A stretch of DNA of 64,000 nt from an uncultured Alphaproteobacteria bacterium. GTDB lineage: Bacteria > Pseudomonadota > Alphaproteobacteria > RF32 > CAG-239. Both the position numbers and the translations under genes were made by a program. The stretch spans positions 1 through 64,000 of the forward strand of contig CAJUKS010000001.1 of assembly GCA_910587405.1 (NCBI GenBank), written 5' to 3'. The notes under the pieces were generated by a model. The model searched no databases. It saw only the letters and a list, made by a program, of their open reading frames with translations, and was not told the origin of the DNA. Positions 31,543 through 40,066 of the stretch are shown one piece after another; positions within the stretch are counted from its first letter, which is position 1; each line of letters opens with the position of its first letter.

Positions 31543-32862
31543 CTATTTCTTTTTGCGTATTTCGTATTTGGCCAGTTTGCAGTAGTCGGTAAGCGGAATT
31601 CTTGCCGGGCAGGTGTATGAACAGCTGCCGCACTCCATGCAATCGAGAACATGAATCTTTTTGGCTTCCTGATATTCGCCGCGGCGGACATATCCGGTAA
31701 TGGCAAACGGCTGCAATCCTTGCGGACAAACTTCGATGCAGCGGCCGCAGCGGATGCAGGCGGTTTGTTCGGGATCAAGAACCGAAGCTGTTTTCAACAG
31801 CAAAATTCCGGATGTGGTTTTGGTAACCGGCGCCGCCAAATTGGTTGCCGCGGTTCCCATCATCGGACCGCCGAAAATGATTTTGCCCGGTGTTTCCGAC
31901 GGTTGGACCTGCTCAATCAGATAAGAAGCGGGGGTACCGATTCTGACCCGGTAGTTGCCGGGGTTTTTAACGTCGTCGCCGCTGACGGTCACAATACGTT
32001 CAAACAACGGCTTGTGTTTCTGAACTGCTTCATAAACCGCGTAGACGGTACCGACGTTTTGCACCACGCAGTTGACGTCGACCGGCAGGCATCCGGGTGG
32101 CACTTCGCGGCCGGTGACGGCGGCAATCAATTGTTTTTCCGAGCCCTGAGGGTATTTGGTGGCGCAGACGGCCACGTTGACGCCGACATAGCTTCGGGTC
32201 AATTTGCGCATGGTTTCGATTGCGTGCGGTTTGTTTTCGTCAATGGCAATAATCGCTTTTTGGATTCCCAGCGCTTTGTTGAGAATTTTGGCGCCGATGA
32301 TGATTTGTTCGGCCTTTTCCTGCATCAGGCGGTCATCGGCGGTCAGGTAAGGCTCGCATTCGATACCGTTCAAAATGATGCAATCGATTTTTTTGCCGGC
32401 GGGTACGGTTGCCTTAATCGGCGTCGGATAGCCGGCGCCGCCCATGCCGACAATGCCGGCGGCGCGGATGGTCGCGACGATTTGTTCCGGAGAGGCGGTA
32501 ATTTCGCGGACGATGTCAAGACTGCGGTCAATACTTTCTTCCCACTCGTCGCCGTCGGTTTTGATGGTGATCATCTGTTCGAGGTAACCGACTTCGCCGA
32601 CAATCTCTTCAATTTTGACCACTTCGCCGGAGGCAGGTGCATGAACGTCGGCGGAAACAATGCCGTCGGCATCGGCGAGCAACGTACCGACTTTGACCCG
32701 GTCGCCTTTTTTGACCAGGATTTTTGCCGGTGCGCCGATATGTTGTTTGACCGGAACATACAGCATATCGGGAATGCCGGCGTCCCTGATCGGAAGGTCG
32801 GAGGTTATTTTGTATTTGTCGGGATGAATACCGCCGACTGAAAAGGTTTTAATCTTGCTCAT
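31543..32862 (-). CDS. rnfC: RnfC, NADH-binding Fe-S subunit of the Rnf complex
   Basis: This 439-residue cytoplasmic subunit has an NADH/FMN domain (GMGGAGYPTPIK at about 140-151, then LNGIECEPYL) and two [4Fe-4S] motifs near the C-terminus, CIRCGRCIEVCP and CMECGSCSYTCP. It takes electrons from or to NAD. It is shorter than enterobacterial RsxC, which has a long Ala/Lys-rich tail missing here. It overlaps the rnfB end by 14 bp. Confidence 0.95.
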   Translation of the reverse strand: MSKIKTFSVGGIHPDKYKITSDLPIRDAGIPDMLYVPVKQHIGAPAKILVKKGDRVKVGTLLADADGIVSADVHAPASGEVVKIEEIVGEVGYLEQMITIKTDGDEWEESIDRSLDIVREITASPEQIVATIRAAGIVGMGGAGYPTPIKATVPAGKKIDCIILNGIECEPYLTADDRLMQEKAEQIIIGAKILNKALGIQKAIIAIDENKPHAIETMRKLTRSYVGVNVAVCATKYPQGSEKQLIAAVTGREVPPGCLPVDVNCVVQNVGTVYAVYEAVQKHKPLFERIVTVSGDDVKNPGNYRVRIGTPASYLIEQVQPSETPGKIIFGGPMMGTAATNLAAPVTKTTSGILLLKTASVLDPEQTACIRCGRCIEVCPQGLQPFAITGYVRRGEYQEAKKIHVLDCMECGSCSYTCPARIPLTDYCKLAKYEIRKKK

Positions 32863-33685
32863 TTTTCACTCCGGTATAAATGATCGCGCCGGTCGGGCAG
32901 TTGGCCGCCAGTTCAGCCCCGTATGTTTCGGCCGAGACAGTGGCGGGAATATGGGAGAGATTGTTTTCTACCTTGACTTCCGGGCAGATTTTTGTGCATT
33001 TCATACAGGCAATGCAGGCGGCCTTGCAGTTTTTGCGGGCCAGAGCGCCTTTTTGGCGATTGCTGCAGGCGACGTATACGCGAACGCCGTTTTTGCCGCG
33101 CGGCCTGATTTCGTACAATCCGCGCGGACAAATGCGTACACAGGCCCCGCAGGAGGTGCATTTGTCGGGGTTGACTTCCGGCAGTCCGGTTTGCGGATTC
33201 ATTTCAATGGCGCCGAAGGGGCAGTTGCGAACGCAGTCACCCAGACGCAGACAGCCGTCGGGACAGCCGGTTTTGCCGACAAAGGCGCGATTGGCAAGCC
33301 GGCAGCTCTGGAGGCCGATGTATTCGACTTTGTCGGGAGCGTTTTCGCAAGTGCCGTTGCAATGCAAAACCGCAACCGTCGGTTCATGTTCGGCGGAAGA
33401 ATAGCCGAGCCGTGCGGCAACAGTGTTCATCACTTTGGCACCGCCGACCGGACAGTAAAGGCGGGCGAAAGATTCGGCGTCGGCAGCGGCGCAGGCGTTA
33501 GCGAAATCCTGACAGCCCGCTTTGCCGCAGGCACCGCAGTTGGCTTGCGGCAGCATTGCTGCAATTTCGTCGGCGACCGGATTGCTTTCGGTCTTAAATT
33601 TTTGGGCTGCAAAATACAATATGATTGCCGCGGCGACGGCAATTGACGATAAAACGATAATGTTGGCTACAATAACTTCACTCAT
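32849..33685 (-). CDS. rnfB: RnfB, ferredoxin-type subunit of the Rnf complex
   Basis: This 278-residue subunit has an N-terminal membrane anchor, a four-Cys Fe-S domain (CGACGKAGCQDFA) and then several ferredoxin motifs: CVRNCPFGAI, CTSCGACVRICP and CIACMKCTKICP. It is the likely ferredoxin entry point. ATG 33685 is used rather than the TTG just upstream. It heads the rnf genes here, an rnfBCDGEA order unlike the rnfABCDGE of many Proteobacteria. Confidence 0.95.
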   Translation of the reverse strand: MSEVIVANIIVLSSIAVAAAIILYFAAQKFKTESNPVADEIAAMLPQANCGACGKAGCQDFANACAAADAESFARLYCPVGGAKVMNTVAARLGYSSAEHEPTVAVLHCNGTCENAPDKVEYIGLQSCRLANRAFVGKTGCPDGCLRLGDCVRNCPFGAIEMNPQTGLPEVNPDKCTSCGACVRICPRGLYEIRPRGKNGVRVYVACSNRQKGALARKNCKAACIACMKCTKICPEVKVENNLSHIPATVSAETYGAELAANCPTGAIIYTGVKNEQD

Positions 33686-33761
33686 CAATCAGTCTCTTGC
33701 TTTCGTTTACAATGCCTTATTCATAGCACAAATTCGGGGGATGCAAAATGTTTTTTTTCAG

Positions 33762-34169
33762 TTATCGCAATTTAATTTTTATTCGCGGCTTAAAATGACG
33801 GCGGAACAGATACAAAAGGGCGTAATAGAGCGGCAATACGGCAAGAGTTGCGGTTGCCGCCGCCGTTTCGCTGCCGCCGAAGGTGAGAAATGCGGCCAGG
33901 ACCGACAACATCAAAAACAAGGGCAGGACATATGCCCAAAGGGCCGCCGTCAGCGCGTTTTCGACCGAAATTTCGAGAGTGATGTTTTGGCCGGTCCGAT
34001 AATTTTGCGGCGTATCGGTTTTGACTTCGACGCTGAGCGGGCGGCCGCCGCTTAAACCGCAGGCATTTTTTGCCGCACAGCCGCTGCAGGCTTCGTTGCG
34101 AATGAAAGTGACGGTGACCGAACCGGGATTGACAGCCGTAACGATGCCGCAGCGGGTAATGTTTTCCAT
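33762..34169 (-). CDS. rseC: RseC/MucC-family protein
   Basis: This 135-residue membrane protein has an N-terminal cytoplasmic part with CSGCAAKNACG, the cysteine cluster of RseC, and two membrane helices (about 70-115), ending in a basic tail. E. coli RseC, with the Rsx form of Rnf, helps to keep SoxR reduced. Here it lies between apbE and rnfB, 2 bp from apbE and 76 bp before rnfB, which supports a function with the Rnf complex rather than with a sigma E operon. Confidence 0.85.
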   Translation of the reverse strand: MENITRCGIVTAVNPGSVTVTFIRNEACSGCAAKNACGLSGGRPLSVEVKTDTPQNYRTGQNITLEISVENALTAALWAYVLPLFLMLSVLAAFLTFGGSETAAATATLAVLPLYYALLYLFRRHFKPRIKIKLR

Positions 34170-34171
34170 GG

Positions 34172-35191
34172 CTATTTCCGCCCGACCAGTCTTTTGGCTC
34201 TTTCCGACAACAACGGTTTGACGGTGTTGTCTTCACCGCGAACAAACAAAACGGCGGCGACGTTATAACGGTTGGCATAGTCCAACGCCGCTTTTTCGCC
34301 CATGGCCATCATCGCCGTCGTCATACCGTCGGCAATCATGCAGCTGGAATGAAAGACAGTCGCGGAGATAAGGTTGTTTTCGACCGGATAGCCGTTTTTG
34401 GGGGAGATGGTATGAGAGTATTTTTTGTCATCGACGTAAATGAAATTGCGATAATCGCCGGAAGTGGCCACGGCCTGGTTTTTGAGGGTAATGACATAGG
34501 CGTTTTCGGTATAATCGTTTTCGGGGCGGATGATGCCGACGTTCCAGCCGTCCACCTGATCGGATTTGCGGCCGCCGGCACGGACTTCGCCGCCGATTTC
34601 CACCACATAATCGTGATAACCCAGTTTTTCCAACAGTTCGGCAACCCGGTCAACACCGTATCCTTTGGCAATTGCCGACAGGTTGATCATTGTTTCTTCG
34701 TGTTCTTTTTTGATCTTGTCAAAATCGTGGGTAAAGCGGATTTTATTAAAACCGGAGGTTTTCAAAACCTCGCGGATGTCTTCTTCGGAAGGCGCTTTTT
34801 TAGGACGAATGGTCCCGAAGCCCCACAAATCGACCAACCGGCCGACCGTCGGATCGAAGGCGCCGTTGCTCTGACTGTAAATGGTGTAGGCATTTTGAAG
34901 AACCTTTTGCATCGGCGGCGAAAGCTCAATCCATTTGTCTGCCGGTTCGCGGTTAATCCGCGAAATTTCGGAATTGTTGTCAAAAACCGACATTTCGGCG
35001 TTGACAGCTTCAAGCTCTTCTTTGATATTTTTATGCAACAGTTTGTTTTCGCGTCCGGTTTTTACTTTTACACTGTAGTAAGTTCCCATCGTTTGGCCGC
35101 TCATGATCTGATAGGGAGCCGGTTCGTGCCAAATATAGAAAATGGCGGCTGCCGCCAGAAAAAATATTGAAATATATTTAAAAATGCGCAT
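34172..35191 (-). CDS. apbE: ApbE, FAD:protein FMN transferase
   Basis: This 339-residue periplasmic enzyme moves FMN from FAD to Thr in target proteins, here RnfG and RnfD. An N-terminal lipid or signal anchor (FFLAAAAIFYIW) is followed by GQTMGTYYSVK, a DPTVGRLVDLWGFG segment, SAIAKGYGVDRVAELL and GGEVRAGG, all typical. The DGMTTAMMAMG segment near the C-terminus supplies Mg2+ ligands. It is the first gene of the apbE-rseC-rnfBCDGEA operon, so maturation factor and target are made together. Confidence 0.93.
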   Translation of the reverse strand: MRIFKYISIFFLAAAAIFYIWHEPAPYQIMSGQTMGTYYSVKVKTGRENKLLHKNIKEELEAVNAEMSVFDNNSEISRINREPADKWIELSPPMQKVLQNAYTIYSQSNGAFDPTVGRLVDLWGFGTIRPKKAPSEEDIREVLKTSGFNKIRFTHDFDKIKKEHEETMINLSAIAKGYGVDRVAELLEKLGYHDYVVEIGGEVRAGGRKSDQVDGWNVGIIRPENDYTENAYVITLKNQAVATSGDYRNFIYVDDKKYSHTISPKNGYPVENNLISATVFHSSCMIADGMTTAMMAMGEKAALDYANRYNVAAVLFVRGEDNTVKPLLSERAKRLVGRK

Positions 35192-35280
35192 ATGTTTTAC
35201 ACCTGAAATTAGTAATTATTTCACCTTTTTGTGCTATCTCGTTCTTATTAGAAACCGTTTGTTTGGAAAGGCAGCTTATT

Positions 35281-35997
35281 ATGAAAGAATATTTTGAAAT
35301 TCTCAAGAAAAAAGTACAAGATATTTGGTCCCGCATCCGGGTGAAAGATACTTGTCTGTATATAAGCCGGCTTTCGCAAAAAATCTATGCACAGGCGTAT
35401 AATAAAATCAACGTCGCCGGAACTTATCTCGGGCAGATCGGCATTTCTGCCAACGTTGTCAGCTGGACCGGTTTTGTCATCGGAATTTTCGCCGTTAACT
35501 TTATTGCGATGGAAATGTACGGATGGGCGCTGCTTGCCATTTTGCTCAACCGGTTGTCCGACGGTTTGGACGGCGCGATTGCCCGTTCGACCAAAGTGAC
35601 CGATTTCGGTGTCTTTCTTGATGCCACGTTGGATTATATTTTTTACGGCGGGGTCATTTTTGCTTTTGCGTTGGCCAACCCGGCGGCCAACGGCGTTGCG
35701 GCGGCTTGCATGCTGTTTGGTTTTGCCGCGGCGGCTTGCGCAATGCTGGCTTATTCGGTCATCGCCTACAAAAATCATGCCGAGCAGCAGCTTAACCTTG
35801 ATCATTCGCCTTTTTATCTCGGCGGTTTGGCTCAGGGGTCGGAAACGTTGTTCGCTTTGGTGGTGTTGTGTCTGTTTCCGGGATGGTTTCCGGTAATGGG
35901 GGTTGTTTTGGGCGTTTTTTCGCTGGTGAAAGCCTTCAGTGTCATTGTGGCCGCTTATTACAGTTTTGTGATTGTTCCCTATCGTAAAGGAAAATAA
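35281..35997 (+). CDS. CDP-alcohol phosphatidyltransferase family protein
   Basis: This 238-residue inner-membrane enzyme would join a CDP-lipid to an alcohol. The metal-binding signature D-x2-DG-x2-AR-x8-G-x3-D-x3-D is complete in SDGLDGAIAR followed by FGVFLDATLDY. About six apolar segments surround it. ATG 35281 is adjacent to a weak GGCAG site. The first 45 residues are cytosolic and basic. The alcohol substrate cannot be told from sequence. Its stop codon touches the start of the DsbD-like gene, so both are co-transcribed. Confidence 0.85.
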   Translation: MKEYFEILKKKVQDIWSRIRVKDTCLYISRLSQKIYAQAYNKINVAGTYLGQIGISANVVSWTGFVIGIFAVNFIAMEMYGWALLAILLNRLSDGLDGAIARSTKVTDFGVFLDATLDYIFYGGVIFAFALANPAANGVAAACMLFGFAAAACAMLAYSVIAYKNHAEQQLNLDHSPFYLGGLAQGSETLFALVVLCLFPGWFPVMGVVLGVFSLVKAFSVIVAAYYSFVIVPYRKGK

Positions 35998-37569
35998 ATG
36001 AAAGTCTTCTTTATCCTGCTTACGGCACTGGCAACAGTGTTTTCCGCAGAGGCAGGCGCCGCGGTAAAAAAACAGACGTTGAGAAATTCGGTTGAAGTGT
36101 CGGCGGTTGAAAAAGAAGACCGGATCGAAGTGCGGCTGAAGATCGAACCTCAAAACGGTTGGCAGATCTATTCTCATCAGCCGGGAGACGTCGGTTTGCC
36201 GACGGACGTTAAATGGAATCTTTATGATCATCGTCTGGTATCCGAACAGTGGAGCGAAGGCGAAGACGTTATTTACGAAGGGTTCGGGCTTAATGTTTAC
36301 CGCAAACCGGCATGGTATACCGCCATGTTGGGAAAAGCGGCCGGGGAAATGCCCGACCTGGAAATTTCGTGGATGGCCTGCAAGGGGGAATGTGTACCGG
36401 AAAGTCTGATTTTTAAATTAACTCCGGAAGTGTTTGCTCATCTGATGCCGTCACAGGGGGATGAGATTCGGGCTGCACCGGTGTCGGAAGCTTTTTACCG
36501 TTCCCAACTCTTGCCGGCGTCCCAACCGAAAACGCCGCCTGCGGCAACGGAAAAAGGCTGGCTCAGTATCTTGCTGCTGGCGTTCGGCGGCGGGATTGTG
36601 CTCAATTTTATGCCTTGCGTTTTTCCGATTTTGTTCATTAAAATTATGTCGATTGCCGGCCGGAAGAGCAAACGCCGCAATGTTACCGAGGCCTTTCAAT
36701 ATCTCGGCGGCGTTTTGTCCTGCTTTTTGCTGATGGCGGCGTTGTTGGCCTGGCTGCGGCATCGCGGTGCCGATATCGGATGGGGTTTTCAGTTACAGTC
36801 ACCGTATTTTGTTGCGGTAATGGCGGTTGTGTTTTTGCTGCTGGCACTGATGTTTTTGAATGTCATCCGGGTGAATTGGAGTTTGAGATATTTGCCTGCG
36901 GGATCGTTTATGACCGGTTTTCTGGCGGTGTTGATCGCCAGTCCGTGTACGGCGCCGTTTATGGGGGCTGCCGTCGGTTGGGCGCTGACGACCGAACGGC
37001 CGGGTTATTTTTATTATCCGGTGTTTTTGTCTCTTGGTGCCGGGTATGCGTTGCCGTTTTTTCTGGCCGGTATTTATCCGCGTTTTTTGCAAAGAATTTT
37101 ACCGCGTCCCGGCAAATGGATGGAAGTGTTAAAAAAATTGTTTGCCTTGCCGATGCTGGCGACCTGCGGATGGCTGTTGTGGGTTTTGTGGGGAGATTCC
37201 GACGCCGGCCGTTCGCAATGGCAGCCTTATCAGCCGCAAAAAGTGGAACAGGCGCTGCAAAACGGTGATAAAGTTTTGATCAATTTTACCGCCAAATGGT
37301 GCATTACCTGTCTGGTTAATGAAAATGCCGTTTTTTCAACCCGCGAATTTGCGCGGTTGGTTAAAGAACATCGGATTAAACTGTTCAAGGCCGACTGGAC
37401 CAACCGCAGCCCGGAAATTGCGCGGGCGCTGGCAAAATTCGGACGCAGCAGCATTCCGTTATATGTATACTATAACGGCGACGGCGGTTATGTTTTGCTG
37501 CCGCAACTGATAACCGTCGGAGACTTTCGCAAGCTGTTAAGCGCAAATGATACCGCCGCCCAGCAGTAG
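35998..37569 (+). CDS. DsbD/ScsB-family thiol:disulfide reductase
   Basis: This 523-residue protein carries electrons from cytoplasmic thioredoxin across the inner membrane to periplasmic thiols. It has a signal peptide, an N-terminal beta domain with a Cys pair (CKGEC, about 128-132), a membrane core of about eight helices with the two redox cysteines in NFMPCVFP and SPCTAPF, and a C-terminal thioredoxin domain with CITC (about residues 440-443). This is the full DsbD layout in one chain. Its last 33 bp overlap the convergent mnmA gene. Confidence 0.9.
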   Translation: MKVFFILLTALATVFSAEAGAAVKKQTLRNSVEVSAVEKEDRIEVRLKIEPQNGWQIYSHQPGDVGLPTDVKWNLYDHRLVSEQWSEGEDVIYEGFGLNVYRKPAWYTAMLGKAAGEMPDLEISWMACKGECVPESLIFKLTPEVFAHLMPSQGDEIRAAPVSEAFYRSQLLPASQPKTPPAATEKGWLSILLLAFGGGIVLNFMPCVFPILFIKIMSIAGRKSKRRNVTEAFQYLGGVLSCFLLMAALLAWLRHRGADIGWGFQLQSPYFVAVMAVVFLLLALMFLNVIRVNWSLRYLPAGSFMTGFLAVLIASPCTAPFMGAAVGWALTTERPGYFYYPVFLSLGAGYALPFFLAGIYPRFLQRILPRPGKWMEVLKKLFALPMLATCGWLLWVLWGDSDAGRSQWQPYQPQKVEQALQNGDKVLINFTAKWCITCLVNENAVFSTREFARLVKEHRIKLFKADWTNRSPEIARALAKFGRSSIPLYVYYNGDGGYVLLPQLITVGDFRKLLSANDTAAQQ

Positions 37570-38607
37570 ATCGTTATCGTAGAAAACGGCCGATTGTCCG
37601 GGAGCGACGGCCTTTTGCAAATCGTCAAAACAGATTTCCGCACGGTCGGGGGAGGTTGGCGTAAGGAGCGCGGCCGCCGGAGTTTGCGAAGAACGGATTT
37701 TGACGGTGAGTCGCCGCGGAGAAGCAATGTCTGAAACGGAAAGCCAACTCAGATTTTGACAATACAGTTTTTGCCGAAGGGTATCGTCGTCATATCCGAG
37801 GACGACTTCGCGACGTTCGGGGCGGATGGCGATAACATAAAGCGGACGTTCGGCGGCGATCCCCATCCCGCGCCGTTGGCCGATGGTATAATTCCAAATT
37901 CCCTGATGCTGCCCCAGAATTTTGCCTTCTTTGTCGACAAAATTACCCGGTTCGGGGGCTTTTTGCAAAATGTCGTTGATATTGCCGGAATAAAAGTCCT
38001 GACTGTCGGGCTTGTCGCATACTTCCAACCCAGCCAAACGGGCAAACTCGCGAACTTCGGATTTTTGGTAACCGCCCAACGGCAGCAGAATGCGGCTCAG
38101 TTGTTCCTGACGGAGGCGGTACAGAAAATAGGACTGATCTTTTTTGGGATCAATGCCGCGGCTGATCTGATAACGTCCGGCGGCAGCATTGTAGCCGAGA
38201 CGGGCATAGTGGCCGGTGGCAAATTTTTCGAACTCCAGGCCGGCTTTGCGGGCGGTGGCGGGAAGGGCGTCAAATTTGATGGTGGCGTTGCACCAGACAC
38301 AGGGATTGGGCGTTCTGCCGGCCGTATATTCTTCTTTGAAATTGCGCAGCACAATTCGTTTGTATTCTTCGGCACAGTCAAACACATAATAGGGAATGTT
38401 AAGTTCGCGGCAGATTTTACGGGCCGAATCAATATCTTTTTCTTCGTGAGGGCTGAAGCATGAATCGGCAGCGCCGTTGCTGCGGAAATTGGTGTTTTTG
38501 TCCCAGATCGACATGGTTGCGCCGATCACTTCGTGTCCGGCTTTTTTTAGCAGATAAGCAGCGGCCGCGGAATCGACACCACCGCTCAATCCGACGAGAA
38601 TCTTCAT
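37537..38607 (-). CDS. mnmA: tRNA-specific 2-thiouridylase MnmA, variant cysteine pattern
   Basis: This 356-residue enzyme adds sulfur to U34 of tRNAs for Lys, Glu and Gln. The PP-loop GLSGGVDSA is at the N-terminus, with ATGHYAR (about 130-136), and the GQRRGMGI segment in the C-terminal half. In E. coli MnmA the catalytic cysteines are Cys102 and Cys199. Here the first site reads PCVWCN (Cys103 and Cys106, a CxxC) and the second site reads DSQDFYSG with no cysteine, while Cys197 lies slightly upstream. Three cysteines of this kind would suit an Fe-S cluster, as in TtuA-like enzymes. It is monocistronic with a 3-prime overlap with the dsbD-like gene. Confidence 0.9.
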   Translation of the reverse strand: MKILVGLSGGVDSAAAAYLLKKAGHEVIGATMSIWDKNTNFRSNGAADSCFSPHEEKDIDSARKICRELNIPYYVFDCAEEYKRIVLRNFKEEYTAGRTPNPCVWCNATIKFDALPATARKAGLEFEKFATGHYARLGYNAAAGRYQISRGIDPKKDQSYFLYRLRQEQLSRILLPLGGYQKSEVREFARLAGLEVCDKPDSQDFYSGNINDILQKAPEPGNFVDKEGKILGQHQGIWNYTIGQRRGMGIAAERPLYVIAIRPERREVVLGYDDDTLRQKLYCQNLSWLSVSDIASPRRLTVKIRSSQTPAAALLTPTSPDRAEICFDDLQKAVAPGQSAVFYDNDLLLGGGIICA

Positions 38608-38738
38608 TTGTTTGGTCCTTGTGTTCGTAGTTTTCGCTGATTATGATCGGTTCGGAGTCAGGAATCAAGAGTTTTCTGCAACTGTCGTCAAAACTTGCGG
38701 ATACTCGGAGCGGATTGAACTTTTTTGTCAAAAAATAT

Positions 38739-38767
38739 TTGACAAAATTGTGGCAGTCACTTATATT
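38739..38767 (+). promoter_or_regulatory. Strong sigma70-type promoter (TTGACA, 17 bp, TATATT)
   Basis: A consensus -35 at 38739-38744 and a good -10 at 38762-38767, with the start of transcription about 30 nt before the macro domain gene. Confidence 0.85.
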
Positions 38768-38806
38768 AAGTGCGATTTTCAATTATTAACTTAATCATTT
38801 TTGCTT

Positions 38807-39406
38807 ATGAACGAAATTGATGTAAAAATCAGGAAGTGCAATATCCTTGCGCTGGGAGCCAAAGGTATTGTCGTTCCGCAGTTCGCCGACAATATGTGTC
38901 TGACCGGTGTTGCCGGAATCGTATCTCACGGCGGTCATTATCGCGGACTCCTTGATTACGCGATCGCCGCCCGTCAAATGCGCCTTCCTTACGGATACGC
39001 GCTGACCACCAAAGGCCACAAAAACGTCAAACTGATCAACGTCTCTTTGCTCGGCGTGCCGGAAGCTGAAGCTTTCAACATGGTTCAACTGGCGACTTTC
39101 GCGGCCTTGGCAGAAGCCGAAAAACAAGGGCTCTCGTCAATCGCCGTTCCCGCACTCGGAACCGGAAAAAGCGGAAGTCTCGGTTTCAAAAAATCGGCCA
39201 AAGCAATGCTTTCGGCAATCGAAAGCTATCAGGAGTGTGCTCAGGGATGTCTGAAAAAAGTCAGCATCTGCGTGTTTAAAAGCGACAATGCACTTGCCGC
39301 CTTTAACCATGTCATGGAAACGAAGGAATATTCCGCTTACCTCAATCGGGAGCTGGATATCTGGTATCAGGCAAACCACGACAAGCTGATGCAGAAACCC
39401 GACTGA
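38807..39406 (+). CDS. Stand-alone macro domain protein
   Basis: This 199-residue protein has a macro domain core, a fold that binds ADP-ribose and often removes it from proteins or nucleic acids. The pattern GIVVPQFADN, GVAGIVSHGGHY, INVSLLGVPEAEAF and IAVPALGTGKSGSLG (the phosphate-binding loop) is visible. The usual N-A-A-N near the first strand is replaced here (PQFADN). The C-terminal 50 residues form additional helices with a Trp-Tyr pair. ATG 38807 is taken. It has its own strong promoter and terminator. A defence, ADP-ribose or NAD metabolism role is possible, but the partner is unknown. Confidence 0.7.
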   Translation: MNEIDVKIRKCNILALGAKGIVVPQFADNMCLTGVAGIVSHGGHYRGLLDYAIAARQMRLPYGYALTTKGHKNVKLINVSLLGVPEAEAFNMVQLATFAALAEAEKQGLSSIAVPALGTGKSGSLGFKKSAKAMLSAIESYQECAQGCLKKVSICVFKSDNALAAFNHVMETKEYSAYLNRELDIWYQANHDKLMQKPD

Positions 39407-39434
39407 TCCCCCCTGACCGTTAAAGTCTTAATGT

Positions 39435-39473
39435 AAGAAGCCTGCGCCCGTGTGCCCGGGCTTCTTGCTTTTT
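39435..39473 (+). terminator. Terminator of the macro domain gene
   Basis: An 8-bp outer stem (39435-39442 with 39459-39466) with a GC-rich interior, followed by T5 after a short GC. Confidence 0.75.
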
Positions 39474-39492
39474 AAAGTATTTATGCTATAAA
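39465..39492 (+). promoter_or_regulatory. Probable queH promoter (TTGCTT, 16 bp, TATAAA)
   Basis: Boxes at 39465-39470 and 39487-39492. The -35 overlaps the tail of the upstream terminator. Confidence 0.5.
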
Positions 39493-39516
39493 AGACAAAA
39501 ATGTTGGGGTAAAGAA

Positions 39517-40047
39517 ATGAAAATTTTACTTTTGTCATGCTGTGCACCTTGTTCTTGTGCCGTGATTGAAAAAATGGCGCGGGAAGGGACAGATTTTTCT
39601 GTGCTTTTTTACAATCCTAATATTGTTCCGGCAGCGGAATATGAAAAGAGAAAAGAAGAGAACAGCCGTTTGTGCCGGCAATGGCAGGTGCCGTTTATTG
39701 AACTCGAGTATGATAATTTCCGCTGGTGTTCGCTGATCAAAGGGTTGGAAAACGAACCCGAACGCGGGCGGCGGTGTGACATTTGTTTTTATATGCGTTT
39801 GAAGCGGGCGATGGAATATGCCAAAAGCGGCGGATTTGATGCCGTCGCTTCCGTCCTCGGGGTTTCCCGCTATAAAAATTTGGAACAGGTCAACCGGGCA
39901 GCCGCCAAAGCTTCGGCTGAAACCGGCGTCGCTTATGTTGCCGTGGAAGGACGCAAAGGCGGCATGCAGGAACGGCGGCAAACCCTGATCAAACAGCTTG
40001 GACTGTATTCTCAGGATTATTGCGGCTGCAAGCCGCGCCTGGCTTAA
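39517..40047 (+). CDS. queH: Epoxyqueuosine reductase QueH
   Basis: This 176-residue enzyme carries out the last step of queuosine synthesis in tRNA and is the non-orthologous replacement of QueG (DUF208 family). The cysteine motifs are all visible: CCAPC near residues 9-13, CDIC at about 88-91 and CGC near the C-terminus, with FYNPNI and a SVLGVSRYKN segment. No cobalamin domain is present, in line with QueH. The end is 19 bp from the convergent trmB end. Confidence 0.92.
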   Translation: MKILLLSCCAPCSCAVIEKMAREGTDFSVLFYNPNIVPAAEYEKRKEENSRLCRQWQVPFIELEYDNFRWCSLIKGLENEPERGRRCDICFYMRLKRAMEYAKSGGFDAVASVLGVSRYKNLEQVNRAAAKASAETGVAYVAVEGRKGGMQERRQTLIKQLGLYSQDYCGCKPRLA

Positions 40048-40066
40048 AAATTCTTACGGCGCGTTT

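Noticed and set aside
30537..31778. Long form of RnfD starting at 31778
   Set aside because: The additional 83 residues lie fully inside rnfC and do not resemble RnfD. ATG 31529 gives the normal start.
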